DNA of 56,222 nt, taken from the NCBI GenBank assembly GCA_016867235.1, contig VGJY01000006.1:1-56222 (forward strand). The letters run 5' to 3'. The notes beneath the pieces are model-generated. The model saw only the letters and a program-made list of their open reading frames with translations. It searched no databases and was not told the origin of the DNA. This document shows, piece by piece, positions 31,553 through 40,002 of the stretch. This DNA comes from Candidatus Tanganyikabacteria bacterium. Its GTDB lineage: Bacteria; Cyanobacteriota; Sericytochromatia; S15B-MN24; VGJW01. Each line of letters starts with the position of its first letter. Within the stretch, counting starts at the first letter, position 1. The position numbers were made by a program, and so were the translations under genes.

Positions 31553-32875
31553 TTACTGCGGGCGGCTGCGCCGGGACGAGTACGTCTGGTAGCGCGCCTT
31601 CTTGCGGGCGCGATCGAAGGTTCCCTCGCCGAGATCTTGCTCCAGATCGCGCAGGCGGGCGACCTCCTCGTCGATCTCCGGCGAAGCCGGCGTCCCCGAC
31701 AGCAAGGAGCGGGCATCCGCCAGGACCTGGTTGGCGCGGCGGTAGTCGCCCCGGTCGAGGGACTCGACCGCCTCGGCGCGGGCGCGCGCGGCCAGCAGGA
31801 TGGCGACGCGAGCCTGGACCGCGGGATCGAACGGAAACTCGGCCAGCTGTGCGGGGGCGACCCTGGGCAAGGTGCACTCGGCGGCGAGCGTCGAGATGGC
31901 GGGTCCCACGGAACCGGAGCCCGGAGCTTCAGCGCCTGGAGCGCTCGGAGTTCCGCCGCCCGGAGCTTCCGAAGCTTCGGCGGCCGCGGCGCCAGCTTCC
32001 GCCGGCGTCCACGAAAGCGTGGCCCGCAGCAAGGGGCCGGCGCAGTCGGGGCCGACCTTGACGCGTACGGCCAGAACGATCGGGCTGCCGGCCACCAGGT
32101 TGGGAAGCCGGAACGCGCCGTCCGGGGCGCGATCCAGGTCGTTGAACACGTCCTGCAGCACAGCCCCGGGCCCGGCCGCCAGCGACAGCGTGACGCCGGT
32201 CCCGACGGTGGCGAGCAGGCCGTGCAACTCGACGCGGAAGATCTCGCCCAGTTGCTCGGGCGAGGCGATGTAGTAGTAGTTGCCATCGCCGCTGCGCGCC
32301 ATGGCTTCCAGCAGGTCTTCGTTGTAGTCGTCGCCCATGCCCATGGCGGTCGTCGCCACGCCTTGCTTGTGCAGAGCCGAGTGGACCGCGCTCGCGATGA
32401 CATCGGGGTTGGATTCGCCGACGTTGGCGATGCCGTCCGACAGGAGGACCACGCGGTTGATCCAGCCGTCCTCGCGATGGGCGGCAACCAGGCTCGCGGC
32501 TTGCCGCCAGCCGTCGTGCAGCGCCGTGGAGCCGCCGGGCCGGATGCCGTCGATGCGCCGCACGATGGCCTCCTTGTCCCTTGCCTCGATCGGGCCCTGC
32601 AGCACCGCGACGTGGTCGTCGAACAGGGTGATGCTGACGCGATCGGTCGCCAGCAACTGGCGCACGGCGAAGCGGGCCGCCTTGCGGGCGTACGACAGCT
32701 TCTCGCCCGACATGGAGCCCGACCGGTCGATGACCAGGCCGAGGTTGATGCGGCGGCGGTCCGGGAGGGCCGCGGGCGGCGGGGGATCTATGCGGATCAG
32801 GATGTCCTGGGTGCATTCCTGATTGGCCGGCAGTGCGGCGCGCAGGGGAACGAACGCGATCTTCGGCATGGGCAT
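31553..32875 (-). CDS. VWA-domain protein
   Basis: The 440-residue protein carries a von Willebrand A domain: INLGLVIDRSGSMSGEK gives the MIDAS DxSxS (Asp50, Ser52, Ser54), IRPGGSTALHDG the Thr, and VVLLSDGIANVGE the second Asp. After it come beta-rich parts, a low-complexity Ala/Glu/Gly linker (about 310-340) and a C-terminal helical coil ending in a basic tail. There is no signal peptide, so it acts inside. GGAGG 6 bases before the ATG at 32875 fixes the start. It is divergent from the degenerate RecQ-like gene across 77 bases, so the two may be controlled together. VWA proteins often serve as scaffolds. Confidence 0.85.
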   Translation of the reverse strand: MPMPKIAFVPLRAALPANQECTQDILIRIDPPPPAALPDRRRINLGLVIDRSGSMSGEKLSYARKAARFAVRQLLATDRVSITLFDDHVAVLQGPIEARDKEAIVRRIDGIRPGGSTALHDGWRQAASLVAAHREDGWINRVVLLSDGIANVGESNPDVIASAVHSALHKQGVATTAMGMGDDYNEDLLEAMARSGDGNYYYIASPEQLGEIFRVELHGLLATVGTGVTLSLAAGPGAVLQDVFNDLDRAPDGAFRLPNLVAGSPIVLAVRVKVGPDCAGPLLRATLSWTPAEAGAAAAEASEAPGGGTPSAPGAEAPGSGSVGPAISTLAAECTLPRVAPAQLAEFPFDPAVQARVAILLAARARAEAVESLDRGDYRRANQVLADARSLLSGTPASPEIDEEVARLRDLEQDLGEGTFDRARKKARYQTYSSRRSRPQ

Positions 32876-32952
32876 GGGCCACCTCCGAGATCTGCAACGA
32901 GCCGGCCGGCCGGATCATTTCACGCCGATCCGGGAAGAATTCATCCGCAGCC

Positions 32953-35718
32953 ATGTCCACGTCCCGCGACCTCCTGGCGAACGCCCTCTTCCCGGGCGGG
33001 GCGGAGCATCCGTCGCAACAGGTGCGCGGCGCCTGGTACGCGGCGCTTGCGGCGCGCGCCGACCTGCGCCCGCAGTTGCGGGTCGTCGCGGCCGGGGAGC
33101 ATCTGCTGCGCCTGATCCCGTCTGCCGGATCCTGGGACGCCGTGGCCGGTCTGCCCGCAGCCCTCCAGGAGTGGTGGCTCCGCGAGGCGGCCGCATGGCA
33201 GCGGAGGATCTTCGAACTGGGCGGAGAAGGGCTGCCCAGGCGCCTGCGGGTCTGGATCCCCGACGGGCGCGCCGGCGCTGCGACGGTGGCGCTCTTCGAC
33301 GTGCTCGAAGCGGCCTGGCGTGCCGCCTGCCTGGCGGGAACGCCCTGGCGGCTTGAGCGCGTGGACATCGCGGTACCGGAGGCCGAGAAGAACCTCGAAG
33401 CCGCCAGGGCGGTGATCAACGGGTTCTGGGAACGCGATCCCGATCTGGTCTGGGAAGGACCGCAGAGCTCGGAGCGTGTGCCCTTCGAGTGGACGTGTCG
33501 CCTCGATCATGCCGACCTCGGCGCGGACTGGGTCCTCGACTCGCCGATCCTGGCGGCCACCGCCGGCCCGCAACTGCCGTTCGGCAAGGCGGCCATCGAG
33601 GCGCCTCTTGGCCCGGCGGGGGAGGCAGCCGGCCGCTACTTCCTCGAGCGGTTCTTCGGCGACCCGCACTTCCGGCCCGGCCAGTGGGAGGCAATCCGCC
33701 ATGCGCTCGCCGGCCGGCCGGCGCTCGCAGCACTGCCCGCAGGCGGAAGCGGCCGCTGCTACGAGATTCCGGCCCTGCTACTCCGCGGCGTCGGCGTGGT
33801 CGCGGCCTCCCCGGCTACCGCCGCCCGCCGTCGGGCCGACTGTGAGCAACTCGGGCCGGATCTGGTCCTCATCGTCTATGCGGCCATGCCCGAAACCGAC
33901 CGGCAGGGCGTGCTCGATCGCCTCGAGGCCGGGCGCGCCAAGCTCCTGTTCGTCTCGCCCGACCTGCTGCAGGATCAGCGCAGCGTCCAGCGATTGCGCC
34001 ATGCCATCCGGAAGGCGCCAGGCGGGGTCTCTTGCTTCGCGGTCGAGGATGCGGACCGGTCGTCAGAGTGGTCGGACGCCTTTCACCCGGCGTGGGCCAA
34101 CCTCCCGGCGGCGTTCGCTGAGCTGGGCGATGCGCCCGTGATAGCCGTTGCGTCCGGGGCCGGGGAGACGCTCCTGGCCGATGTGCGCGCGCAGTTCCGC
34201 ATCCCGGAGGAGCAAGTCGTGGCCCCCGCTCCGGGCGGTGCCGGCCCGGTCGCCGATCCGCTGCCCGCGGGAGGCCGTGGGGACTACCCGGGCTACAAGT
34301 TCGAGATGAGCGACCATCGCGAGCAGTTCGGCTTGCTCGCCCGCCACCTGGAGCGGGGCGGCTTCGCAAGCATGCCCGGATTCATGCCGGACCTGCCGCG
34401 CTGGGACGCGCCGCCGGATCGCGCCGGGCGGATCCGTACCTGGCTGGTGCGGCTGCACGGTCTGGGCCACATTGCGGCCTTCGGCGAGAGCAAGACCGTC
34501 TTCTTCGTGAAGCATGAGGTTGTGCCCGAAGGCGATCGATCCGCCTATCTCGGCCGCTTGCGGGCGCGGGCCAGCGAGCTGCTGAAGGGCGATGTGCCGC
34601 CCGAATTCGCGAATGCAGACGCCGGCGACCTGTGCGAGGCCCTGGTCGGGCAGGTGCTGGGACTCTCCTGGTCGGAGGCCCGCGCGACGGCCTTGTTCTT
34701 CGACCGGTACATCGCGCCGCGCCTCCATGAGGCGCGACCGATCGAGGTTCCCAAGGCCGCGCCGGCTCCAGGCGTGCCGGGGCCGGAAACCGAGCGCCTG
34801 CTCTACCGGCTCAAGCGCCTGGGCATCGTACGCGAGTACTTCGCCGAGCCGCGGCCCGAGGGAGGCGACGAAGCCCTGCGGTGGGGCGTGGCCGTGCGGC
34901 GGTTCGATCGCGACGGCTTCGAACCCGGTTTGCGGGCGGCCCTGGGCGCGCTCTCGCTGGATGAGGGCACGGTCGCCGCGCTGCTCGAGGAGTTCCGCGC
35001 TGCCACCGGGCCGCCGGCGCCCCCGGCCGAAATCGTCTTGCAGGGGCTCGAGACCTACCTCAAGGCGTTCTACTCCGTCCACGTCAGGCGCTGGCGCGGT
35101 ACGGGGGAGATCGCCCGGCCCGGCGCCGGAGCGGTGCGCGCGGACCTGCTGGATCTGGATACGGCGGAGGAGTGGCATCAGGCCGCGCAGCGGCGGGAGC
35201 GGGATCGGCTCGCGCCGCTCTTCGAACGAGAGGTGATCGACCTGGCCGCGACGCCCGATCTCGCGGCAACGGTCGCCTGGTTTGCCGCTCGCGGCCGCCT
35301 CTGGAGCTTGCGCGACCTCGCGACCGAGCGCGCGGCGCAAGGATCGGCCCGGCCCGCGGCGCACCTGATTCGCTGCTGCGCGTTCCAGGAACTAGGTGGC
35401 GTGGCGGCGGCGGTAGAGGCCGCGCGGCAAGCCCTCGCCTTGCCCGGGCGGCCGGACGAAGCCGCGGTACGGGCGATCCTGGCGATCGCCTTCCCGGCGG
35501 TGCGCCTGGCGTTGCTGGACGGCGGCGATGTGGCCGAAACGCTGGGCCGCCGGGAGTGCCGGCGCTGGCGACATGGCGCGTTCCGCGCGCTGCGGCGCGA
35601 CGCCGCGGCCGCCATGGAGTTGCTTGCCGAGTTGCGGCCGCTCAGCGCGGCCTGGCGCGGGGCCGACGGGGAGCTGGCCGTCCTGGCGGCGCTGGCGAGA
35701 AGGCTGGCGGCCGTATGA
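32953..35718 (+). CDS. RecQ-like protein with degenerate helicase motifs
   Basis: The 921-residue protein has a 220-residue unique N-terminal domain and a RecQ-type region at about 235-430. Motif 0 is intact (HFRPGQWEAI), and motif Ib (LLFVSPDLLQ) is close to RecQ. But the P-loop reads LPAGGSGRCYE instead of LPTGGGKSLCYQ, so the ATP-binding Lys is gone. DEAH is EDAD (VEDADRSSEWSDAFHPAW) and motif III is AVASGA. It therefore cannot be a normal ATPase, yet the frame is intact, so it is probably kept as a non-catalytic DNA-binding or scaffold protein. The rest (about 450-921) is Arg-rich and helical. The start is the ATG at 32953. Confidence 0.75.
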   Translation: MSTSRDLLANALFPGGAEHPSQQVRGAWYAALAARADLRPQLRVVAAGEHLLRLIPSAGSWDAVAGLPAALQEWWLREAAAWQRRIFELGGEGLPRRLRVWIPDGRAGAATVALFDVLEAAWRAACLAGTPWRLERVDIAVPEAEKNLEAARAVINGFWERDPDLVWEGPQSSERVPFEWTCRLDHADLGADWVLDSPILAATAGPQLPFGKAAIEAPLGPAGEAAGRYFLERFFGDPHFRPGQWEAIRHALAGRPALAALPAGGSGRCYEIPALLLRGVGVVAASPATAARRRADCEQLGPDLVLIVYAAMPETDRQGVLDRLEAGRAKLLFVSPDLLQDQRSVQRLRHAIRKAPGGVSCFAVEDADRSSEWSDAFHPAWANLPAAFAELGDAPVIAVASGAGETLLADVRAQFRIPEEQVVAPAPGGAGPVADPLPAGGRGDYPGYKFEMSDHREQFGLLARHLERGGFASMPGFMPDLPRWDAPPDRAGRIRTWLVRLHGLGHIAAFGESKTVFFVKHEVVPEGDRSAYLGRLRARASELLKGDVPPEFANADAGDLCEALVGQVLGLSWSEARATALFFDRYIAPRLHEARPIEVPKAAPAPGVPGPETERLLYRLKRLGIVREYFAEPRPEGGDEALRWGVAVRRFDRDGFEPGLRAALGALSLDEGTVAALLEEFRAATGPPAPPAEIVLQGLETYLKAFYSVHVRRWRGTGEIARPGAGAVRADLLDLDTAEEWHQAAQRRERDRLAPLFEREVIDLAATPDLAATVAWFAARGRLWSLRDLATERAAQGSARPAAHLIRCCAFQELGGVAAAVEAARQALALPGRPDEAAVRAILAIAFPAVRLALLDGGDVAETLGRRECRRWRHGAFRALRRDAAAAMELLAELRPLSAAWRGADGELAVLAALARRLAAV

Positions 35719-35756
35719 GTTCGTCTCCGGCTGCCCCGTCACCTGTCAACGACGCC

Positions 35757-35845
35757 CACGCCGGGCAGGGATGCCCGGCGAGTCGTCAAGGATGGCACAG
35801 CGGGGGGGCTCGGGGGGGCGGCACCCCCCCGAGGAGGCTGTAATG
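35757..35845 (+). promoter_or_regulatory. Shared structured leader, copy 1
   Basis: Hairpin 1 is GCCGGGCA (35760-35767), GGGA, TGCCCGGC (35772-35779). Hairpin 2 is CTCGGGGGGG (35809-35818), CGGCA, CCCCCCCGAG (35824-35833). Its last bases begin the ribosome site GAGGAGG, followed 5 bases later by the ATG of the next gene. A nearly identical copy leads the unrelated gene at 43438. Pairing would hide part of the ribosome site. It may be a translation control element or a transposed leader. Confidence 0.6.
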
Positions 35846-36937
35846 AACCATGACGGCGAGCGCTTCGACGCCGAACTCGCGGCCTTCGCGGCGGATCGCG
35901 AGGCTTTCCGCGCCGCGGTGGACGGCCTGAATCGCCGCGGCGAAGCGGTGCTGGACCACTCGGAGCGCCTGACGGCGCGCTCGGACGCGATGCTGGCCGA
36001 ACTCGCGGGGCTCAAGGAGGACGTCGCGGCGCTGCGGCAAGACGTGAGCGCGCGCCTGGAGGCCTTGCTGGGCCAGATCGAAAGTCAGCGCGATGAGGCC
36101 GCGGCCGCCGTGGCCGCCGCGTCGGCCGCCGTGGCCGAACTCCGCGGCAAGGCGGAGGACGAGGTGGCGGCTCACGGCGAGCAATCCCGCGCCGCGGTCG
36201 ACGCCTTGCTCGCCGACGCCCAGGAGGCGCACGAGAAGGTCCTGACGCGGGCGCATGCGGACTACTCCTCCCTGATTCTCAGGACCCGCGACGAGCACGA
36301 GGCATTGCTCTCGCGTGCCAGCGGCGATCACGCGGCGCTGGTCGCGGAGACCCGGAGGACGTTCGAGGGGCTGCGCGACGCGGTGGCAGCGCTCGAGCGA
36401 GGTATCAACGATCGCATGGCGGCCATCGAGGGGCATTCGGAAGAACTGGGCGAGCGGATGGACGCCGCCAACGTGGGCTTGCTGCAGGCCAGTGCCGACC
36501 TGGCGGAGCTGCTGGACAGGTTCGACGAGTTGCAGCAGGTGGAGTCCGCGGTGCGGTCGCAGGTGGACAAGGGGGCCAGGGCCGTGGCGCGCGTCGCGGG
36601 CCGGACGCGCGCCCTCGACCAGTTGCGCTGGGCGGTGGGTTTGCTGGCCGCGGGCCTGGGGCTGGCGATGACGGCGCTCGGCGGCCTGCTCGGCACGTCG
36701 CTGGGCCAGGGCGCGGCCGGCTGGCTGGCCGGCGGCGTCGCGGGCGCGGGCTTTCTGGGCCTGGGGGGATGGGTGATGCTGTACGCGCGGGCGCCGCGGG
36801 GACCCCGTGGGCGCGCGGAAGCGGCAACCCTGCCGGGCGCGGCGCTGCCGGGTGGCGCCGCGCAGCCGCCGGCCGGCCAGCCGGAGTCGGAAGCCATGCT
36901 CGCCGAGGCGACGGCCCCGGAGCCGGAGGATCGTTAG
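35843..36937 (+). CDS. Coiled-coil protein with two C-terminal membrane spans
   Basis: The 364-residue protein is helical coiled coil from residue 5 to about 245, with heptads of Ala, Leu and Glu (QDVSARLEALLGQIESQRDE, AEDEVAAHGEQSRAAVDALL, SEELGERMDAANVGLLQASADL). Two membrane segments follow at about 258-280 and 285-310, and an Ala/Pro/Glu tail. It looks like an inner-membrane-anchored rod. No family is recognised; a role in envelope or division is a guess. GAGGAGG at the right distance marks the ATG at 35843. It overlaps the convergent serine hydrolase by 4 bases. Confidence 0.72.
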   Translation: MNHDGERFDAELAAFAADREAFRAAVDGLNRRGEAVLDHSERLTARSDAMLAELAGLKEDVAALRQDVSARLEALLGQIESQRDEAAAAVAAASAAVAELRGKAEDEVAAHGEQSRAAVDALLADAQEAHEKVLTRAHADYSSLILRTRDEHEALLSRASGDHAALVAETRRTFEGLRDAVAALERGINDRMAAIEGHSEELGERMDAANVGLLQASADLAELLDRFDELQQVESAVRSQVDKGARAVARVAGRTRALDQLRWAVGLLAAGLGLAMTALGGLLGTSLGQGAAGWLAGGVAGAGFLGLGGWVMLYARAPRGPRGRAEAATLPGAALPGGAAQPPAGQPESEAMLAEATAPEPEDR

Positions 36938-38679
36938 CGCCGGACCAGATCCAGCCCGCTGAAGCGGAGCCGGCCGTCACCGCTGCGCACCAGGGTGTCG
37001 CCGGTCAGATTGCCCAGGCCCGTCACCACGGCTTCCGTGTTGGACAGGATGCGCAGCGCCTTGTACTCGCGGAGGCCCCCGAAGACGTACCGGGCGTCTT
37101 CGTAGAGGAGCCCGCCGTCCATCCGCAACGCGAAAGATTCCATGATGGGGAAGTCGTCGCCGAGGTTGGTCACGACGTAGTCGCCGACCATCCGCTGCCA
37201 CGCCGGCCGGACGGGGGTGGGCACGATGCGATCGCCCATCCAGTAGAAGCCGTTACGGCGGATGGCGAGCCGATCCTGGCCATCGACCCGGGCCACCAGG
37301 GGCTCCATCGTGCGCACCGCGACCGGCGCCGGGAAGGGCAGGAAGCCGAGAAGCTTGCCCTGCAGGCCCAGCGTCGCGTCGGGTTTGCGGTAGGTCTCCC
37401 AGGTGGCTCCCCAGAAGTCGAAGGCGAGGTTGTCGCCGATCGCCCGCGTGACGAAGGTGCCGACCGGCGTGGCCCACGGGCCTTCCAGGGCGGCCAGCGA
37501 CGGGGCGGGCGGCAGCGGCCGGGGGGCGACGGGGCTCGCGCCGACGCCGGGCCTGGGCCCCTGGGCGGCGATCATCAGCTCCAGGGCCCGCCTGGCCGCG
37601 TCGTACACGAACTGCCCGCCCTCGGCGGTGTTGGTCACGACGGCGACCGCGAGATCGCGATCGGGCAGGACCTCGAGTTCGGCGCGGTAGCGACCGACGT
37701 TGCCGCTGTGGCGGGCCAGGAAGCCCGAATCGGCGATCGGTTCGGTACCCATCAACATCCAGCCCAGGCCGATGCGGAAGTCGAGATCGAGCGATACGTG
37801 CTCGTTCTGCGGCCGCCACATCTCGTTCCACCAGCGCTCGGAGAGCAGGCGCCTGCCCGGCGGATCGCCCGGCAAGGCGCCGCGCCGGAGAGCGACCTTG
37901 CCGAAGCGCGCCAGATCGTCGACATGCGCGATGAGGCCGCCCGCCGGCACGTCGCGCATGGGCCAGTCGGGCAGGCTCTGGCCACGCTCGTAGGAGCGGC
38001 CGAGGCGCTGCGGATCGAAATCGCTGCCGGCCATCCCGACGGGATCCAGCACGCGGTCGCGGACCACCTCCTCGAAGGAGCGCCCGGTCTGGCGTTCGAT
38101 CAGTACGCCCAGCAGGTCGTAGCCCAGGTTCGAGTAGCCGTAGATCGTGTCGGGTGGCGCCGTGGCGTAGACTTCCGCCAGGTCGCCCACGACGCTCGAG
38201 AAGTGCGGCGGGTTGGCGGCGAGCGCACCCTTGACCCGGTTCGTCGGAATGCCCGCGTGGTGGTCTAGGAGTTGCCTGACGGTCACGGGATGCGGCTTCC
38301 CGTCATGGGTCCGGATGGCGAACTCGGGCACGTAGGTGCGGTACGGGGCGTCCAGATCGATCTTGCCGGCCTCCGCCAGTTGCAGCACCACCGTGGCCGT
38401 GATGGGCTTGGTGACCGACCCGACGCGGAACGCCGTCTGGCTCGTGGCCTTTCGCCCGGCCTCCCGGTCGAAGTAGCCGAAGCCGGCCGAGCGCACCGTA
38501 TCGCCCTCGACGACCGCGACGGCCGCTCCCACGACGCCGCTGTCACGCATCTGCGCCTGCACGTAGGCTTCGAGTTCGCGCCACGCGCCCTCCCGATCGC
38601 CGATCTGCACCGCCCGCAGGGCGGGAGCGCACGCCGCGAGGGCGGCGACGAGGGCTAGCGGCAGGAGGGTCTGGCGCAT
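36934..38679 (-). CDS. Beta-lactamase-family serine hydrolase lipoprotein
   Basis: This 581-residue protein has a lipoprotein signal with lipobox LAAC (Cys17) and the class C / penicillin-binding fold: SVTKPI (Ser88-x-x-Lys91), YSNLGYDLLG (Tyr182-x-Asn184) and HSGNVG as the third motif. Such proteins hydrolyse peptides or esters, or act as carboxypeptidases; few are true beta-lactamases. The C-terminal 150 residues form an extra beta domain. The start at 38679 is ATG with the signal directly behind it. It follows the glucosaminidase gene after 9 bases and is probably cotranscribed with it. Confidence 0.88.
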   Translation of the reverse strand: MRQTLLPLALVAALAACAPALRAVQIGDREGAWRELEAYVQAQMRDSGVVGAAVAVVEGDTVRSAGFGYFDREAGRKATSQTAFRVGSVTKPITATVVLQLAEAGKIDLDAPYRTYVPEFAIRTHDGKPHPVTVRQLLDHHAGIPTNRVKGALAANPPHFSSVVGDLAEVYATAPPDTIYGYSNLGYDLLGVLIERQTGRSFEEVVRDRVLDPVGMAGSDFDPQRLGRSYERGQSLPDWPMRDVPAGGLIAHVDDLARFGKVALRRGALPGDPPGRRLLSERWWNEMWRPQNEHVSLDLDFRIGLGWMLMGTEPIADSGFLARHSGNVGRYRAELEVLPDRDLAVAVVTNTAEGGQFVYDAARRALELMIAAQGPRPGVGASPVAPRPLPPAPSLAALEGPWATPVGTFVTRAIGDNLAFDFWGATWETYRKPDATLGLQGKLLGFLPFPAPVAVRTMEPLVARVDGQDRLAIRRNGFYWMGDRIVPTPVRPAWQRMVGDYVVTNLGDDFPIMESFALRMDGGLLYEDARYVFGGLREYKALRILSNTEAVVTGLGNLTGDTLVRSGDGRLRFSGLDLVRR

Positions 38680-38688
38680 CCCATGATG

Positions 38689-39906
38689 CTAGATCAGATC
38701 GTACTGCTGCATGATGCGGATGAGGCTCTGCGCGTAGACCGGACTGGTCGCGTAGATGCCGTGGATGTTCTTGGCGAAGTTGACCGGCGAGCGGTCGCGC
38801 TTGAAGCCCGCGAGGGCCTTGTCGTAGTACCCGTTGTGGAACAACTTCCCGTGCAGGGAGACCGCCTCGTAGAAGTCGTGGTACCTGGCGAACTTCGCGG
38901 TGATCGTGATGTAGCGGCCATTGACGTACTCCTGGGTCTTGACCGCCACGCTGCCGGCCGGGCCCGTGCCCTTGATGCCGAAGATGTTGTAGCCGCCGAT
39001 GGCGTGCTTGCCCCAGCCGCTTTCCAGGGCCGCCTGGGCGAGCGTGATCTGCCAGGGCACGCCGTACTTCTGCTCGGCTTCGACGGCCGCGGGCTTCAGC
39101 GCGGCGAAGAAGCGGTCCTTGTCGGTGGCCCCCCATTGCGCCAGTTGCGCCGGAGTGACCTTCCGCAAGGCGTCGGGCGAGCCGAGGTCGGCGGGCGGCT
39201 TTGGCTTGGCGACCGTGATGCCCAGGTGGCTCCAGGTCTCGGGCCCCACGATGCCGTCCACCGAGATGCGCTCGGCGCGCTGGAATGCCTTCACGGCCTG
39301 CTGCGTCCTGGGGCCGAACTCGCCGTCGATGGGCCCGGGGTCGAAGCCGAGTTCCTCGAGGCGCCGCTGCAGGACCTTGACGGCCTCGCCGCTGGAGCCG
39401 CGGCGCAGCAGCGGTCCCGAGCCCTTGCGCGCTGCGGGTGGCGCCGGCTCGGGCTTCGGGCCTGGCTGCGGCTTCGGCTTGGGTCCCGGCTTGGGCTTCG
39501 GCTTGCCCCCGGGTTTGCTGCCACCCGGGGGCTGCGGGCCCGGTGGCGGGTTAGCCGGCCCCGGGAGCGGGCCGAGCGGCAGGTCCGTGGGCGGCGGGGC
39601 GCCCGGATAGGCTCCGGGTGGCGGTATCCCCGGGTCGGGCCCGGGCGCCGGGTTGCCCGGAGCGGGGTTCCAGAGGTTGCGCACGAACCGTGCCAGGCGG
39701 CTCAGGAGATCCCACAACGCCGAGCCGATAGCCCCCAGGAGGCCCGGATCCGGCGCCAGCGCCGTGGCGACGCCCGCGGGGCCGCCCCCGGCCACCCCGC
39801 CGGAACGCGTGCCTGACCTGCAAGCAAGCAATCCGCTCACCCCCGGCCCGAGCCGGCACGTGGAACTCGGCGCGCGCGCTGCCCGCGCGTCCACTCGTAG
39901 AGCCAT
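38689..39906 (-). CDS. Cell-wall glucosaminidase with peptidoglycan-binding domain
   Basis: The 405-residue protein has a long Pro/Gly/Lys-rich linker (about 60-160), a PG-binding-1 domain (VKVLQRRLEELGFDPGPIDGEFGPRTQQAV, then DGIVGPETWSHLGI), and a C-terminal FlgJ/endo-beta-N-acetylglucosaminidase domain: PWQITLAQAALESGWGKHAIGGYNIFGIKG (catalytic Glu in LESGWG), KFARYHDFYEAVSLHGKLF, YATSPVYAQSLIRIM. It cuts peptidoglycan glycan strands. Only a basic start, no classical signal peptide, is seen, so either the start is further upstream or export is unusual. ATG 39906 is the first in frame. It precedes the serine hydrolase in one operon. Confidence 0.88.
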   Translation of the reverse strand: MALRVDARAARAPSSTCRLGPGVSGLLACRSGTRSGGVAGGGPAGVATALAPDPGLLGAIGSALWDLLSRLARFVRNLWNPAPGNPAPGPDPGIPPPGAYPGAPPPTDLPLGPLPGPANPPPGPQPPGGSKPGGKPKPKPGPKPKPQPGPKPEPAPPAARKGSGPLLRRGSSGEAVKVLQRRLEELGFDPGPIDGEFGPRTQQAVKAFQRAERISVDGIVGPETWSHLGITVAKPKPPADLGSPDALRKVTPAQLAQWGATDKDRFFAALKPAAVEAEQKYGVPWQITLAQAALESGWGKHAIGGYNIFGIKGTGPAGSVAVKTQEYVNGRYITITAKFARYHDFYEAVSLHGKLFHNGYYDKALAGFKRDRSPVNFAKNIHGIYATSPVYAQSLIRIMQQYDLI

Positions 39907-40002
39907 GCTTTACCCCAACTGCCCCTGGAGCGTCTGTTTCCTCGCAGGTTATCGGCCGGAGCGCGCAAGAAACGGTAAACGGAGGGCTAAGATAACTTTC
40001 AG

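Noticed and set aside
29454-33115. Long + strand frames opposite the multicopper oxidase and VWA genes
   Set aside because: The minus-strand genes have full catalytic or MIDAS motifs; the + frames are compositionally biased shadows.
36934-38679. Possible true beta-lactamase resistance gene
   Set aside because: SxxK, YxN and HxG motifs fit the wide serine-hydrolase family; the lipid anchor, extra C-terminal domain and cell-wall operon partner do not point to antibiotic resistance.
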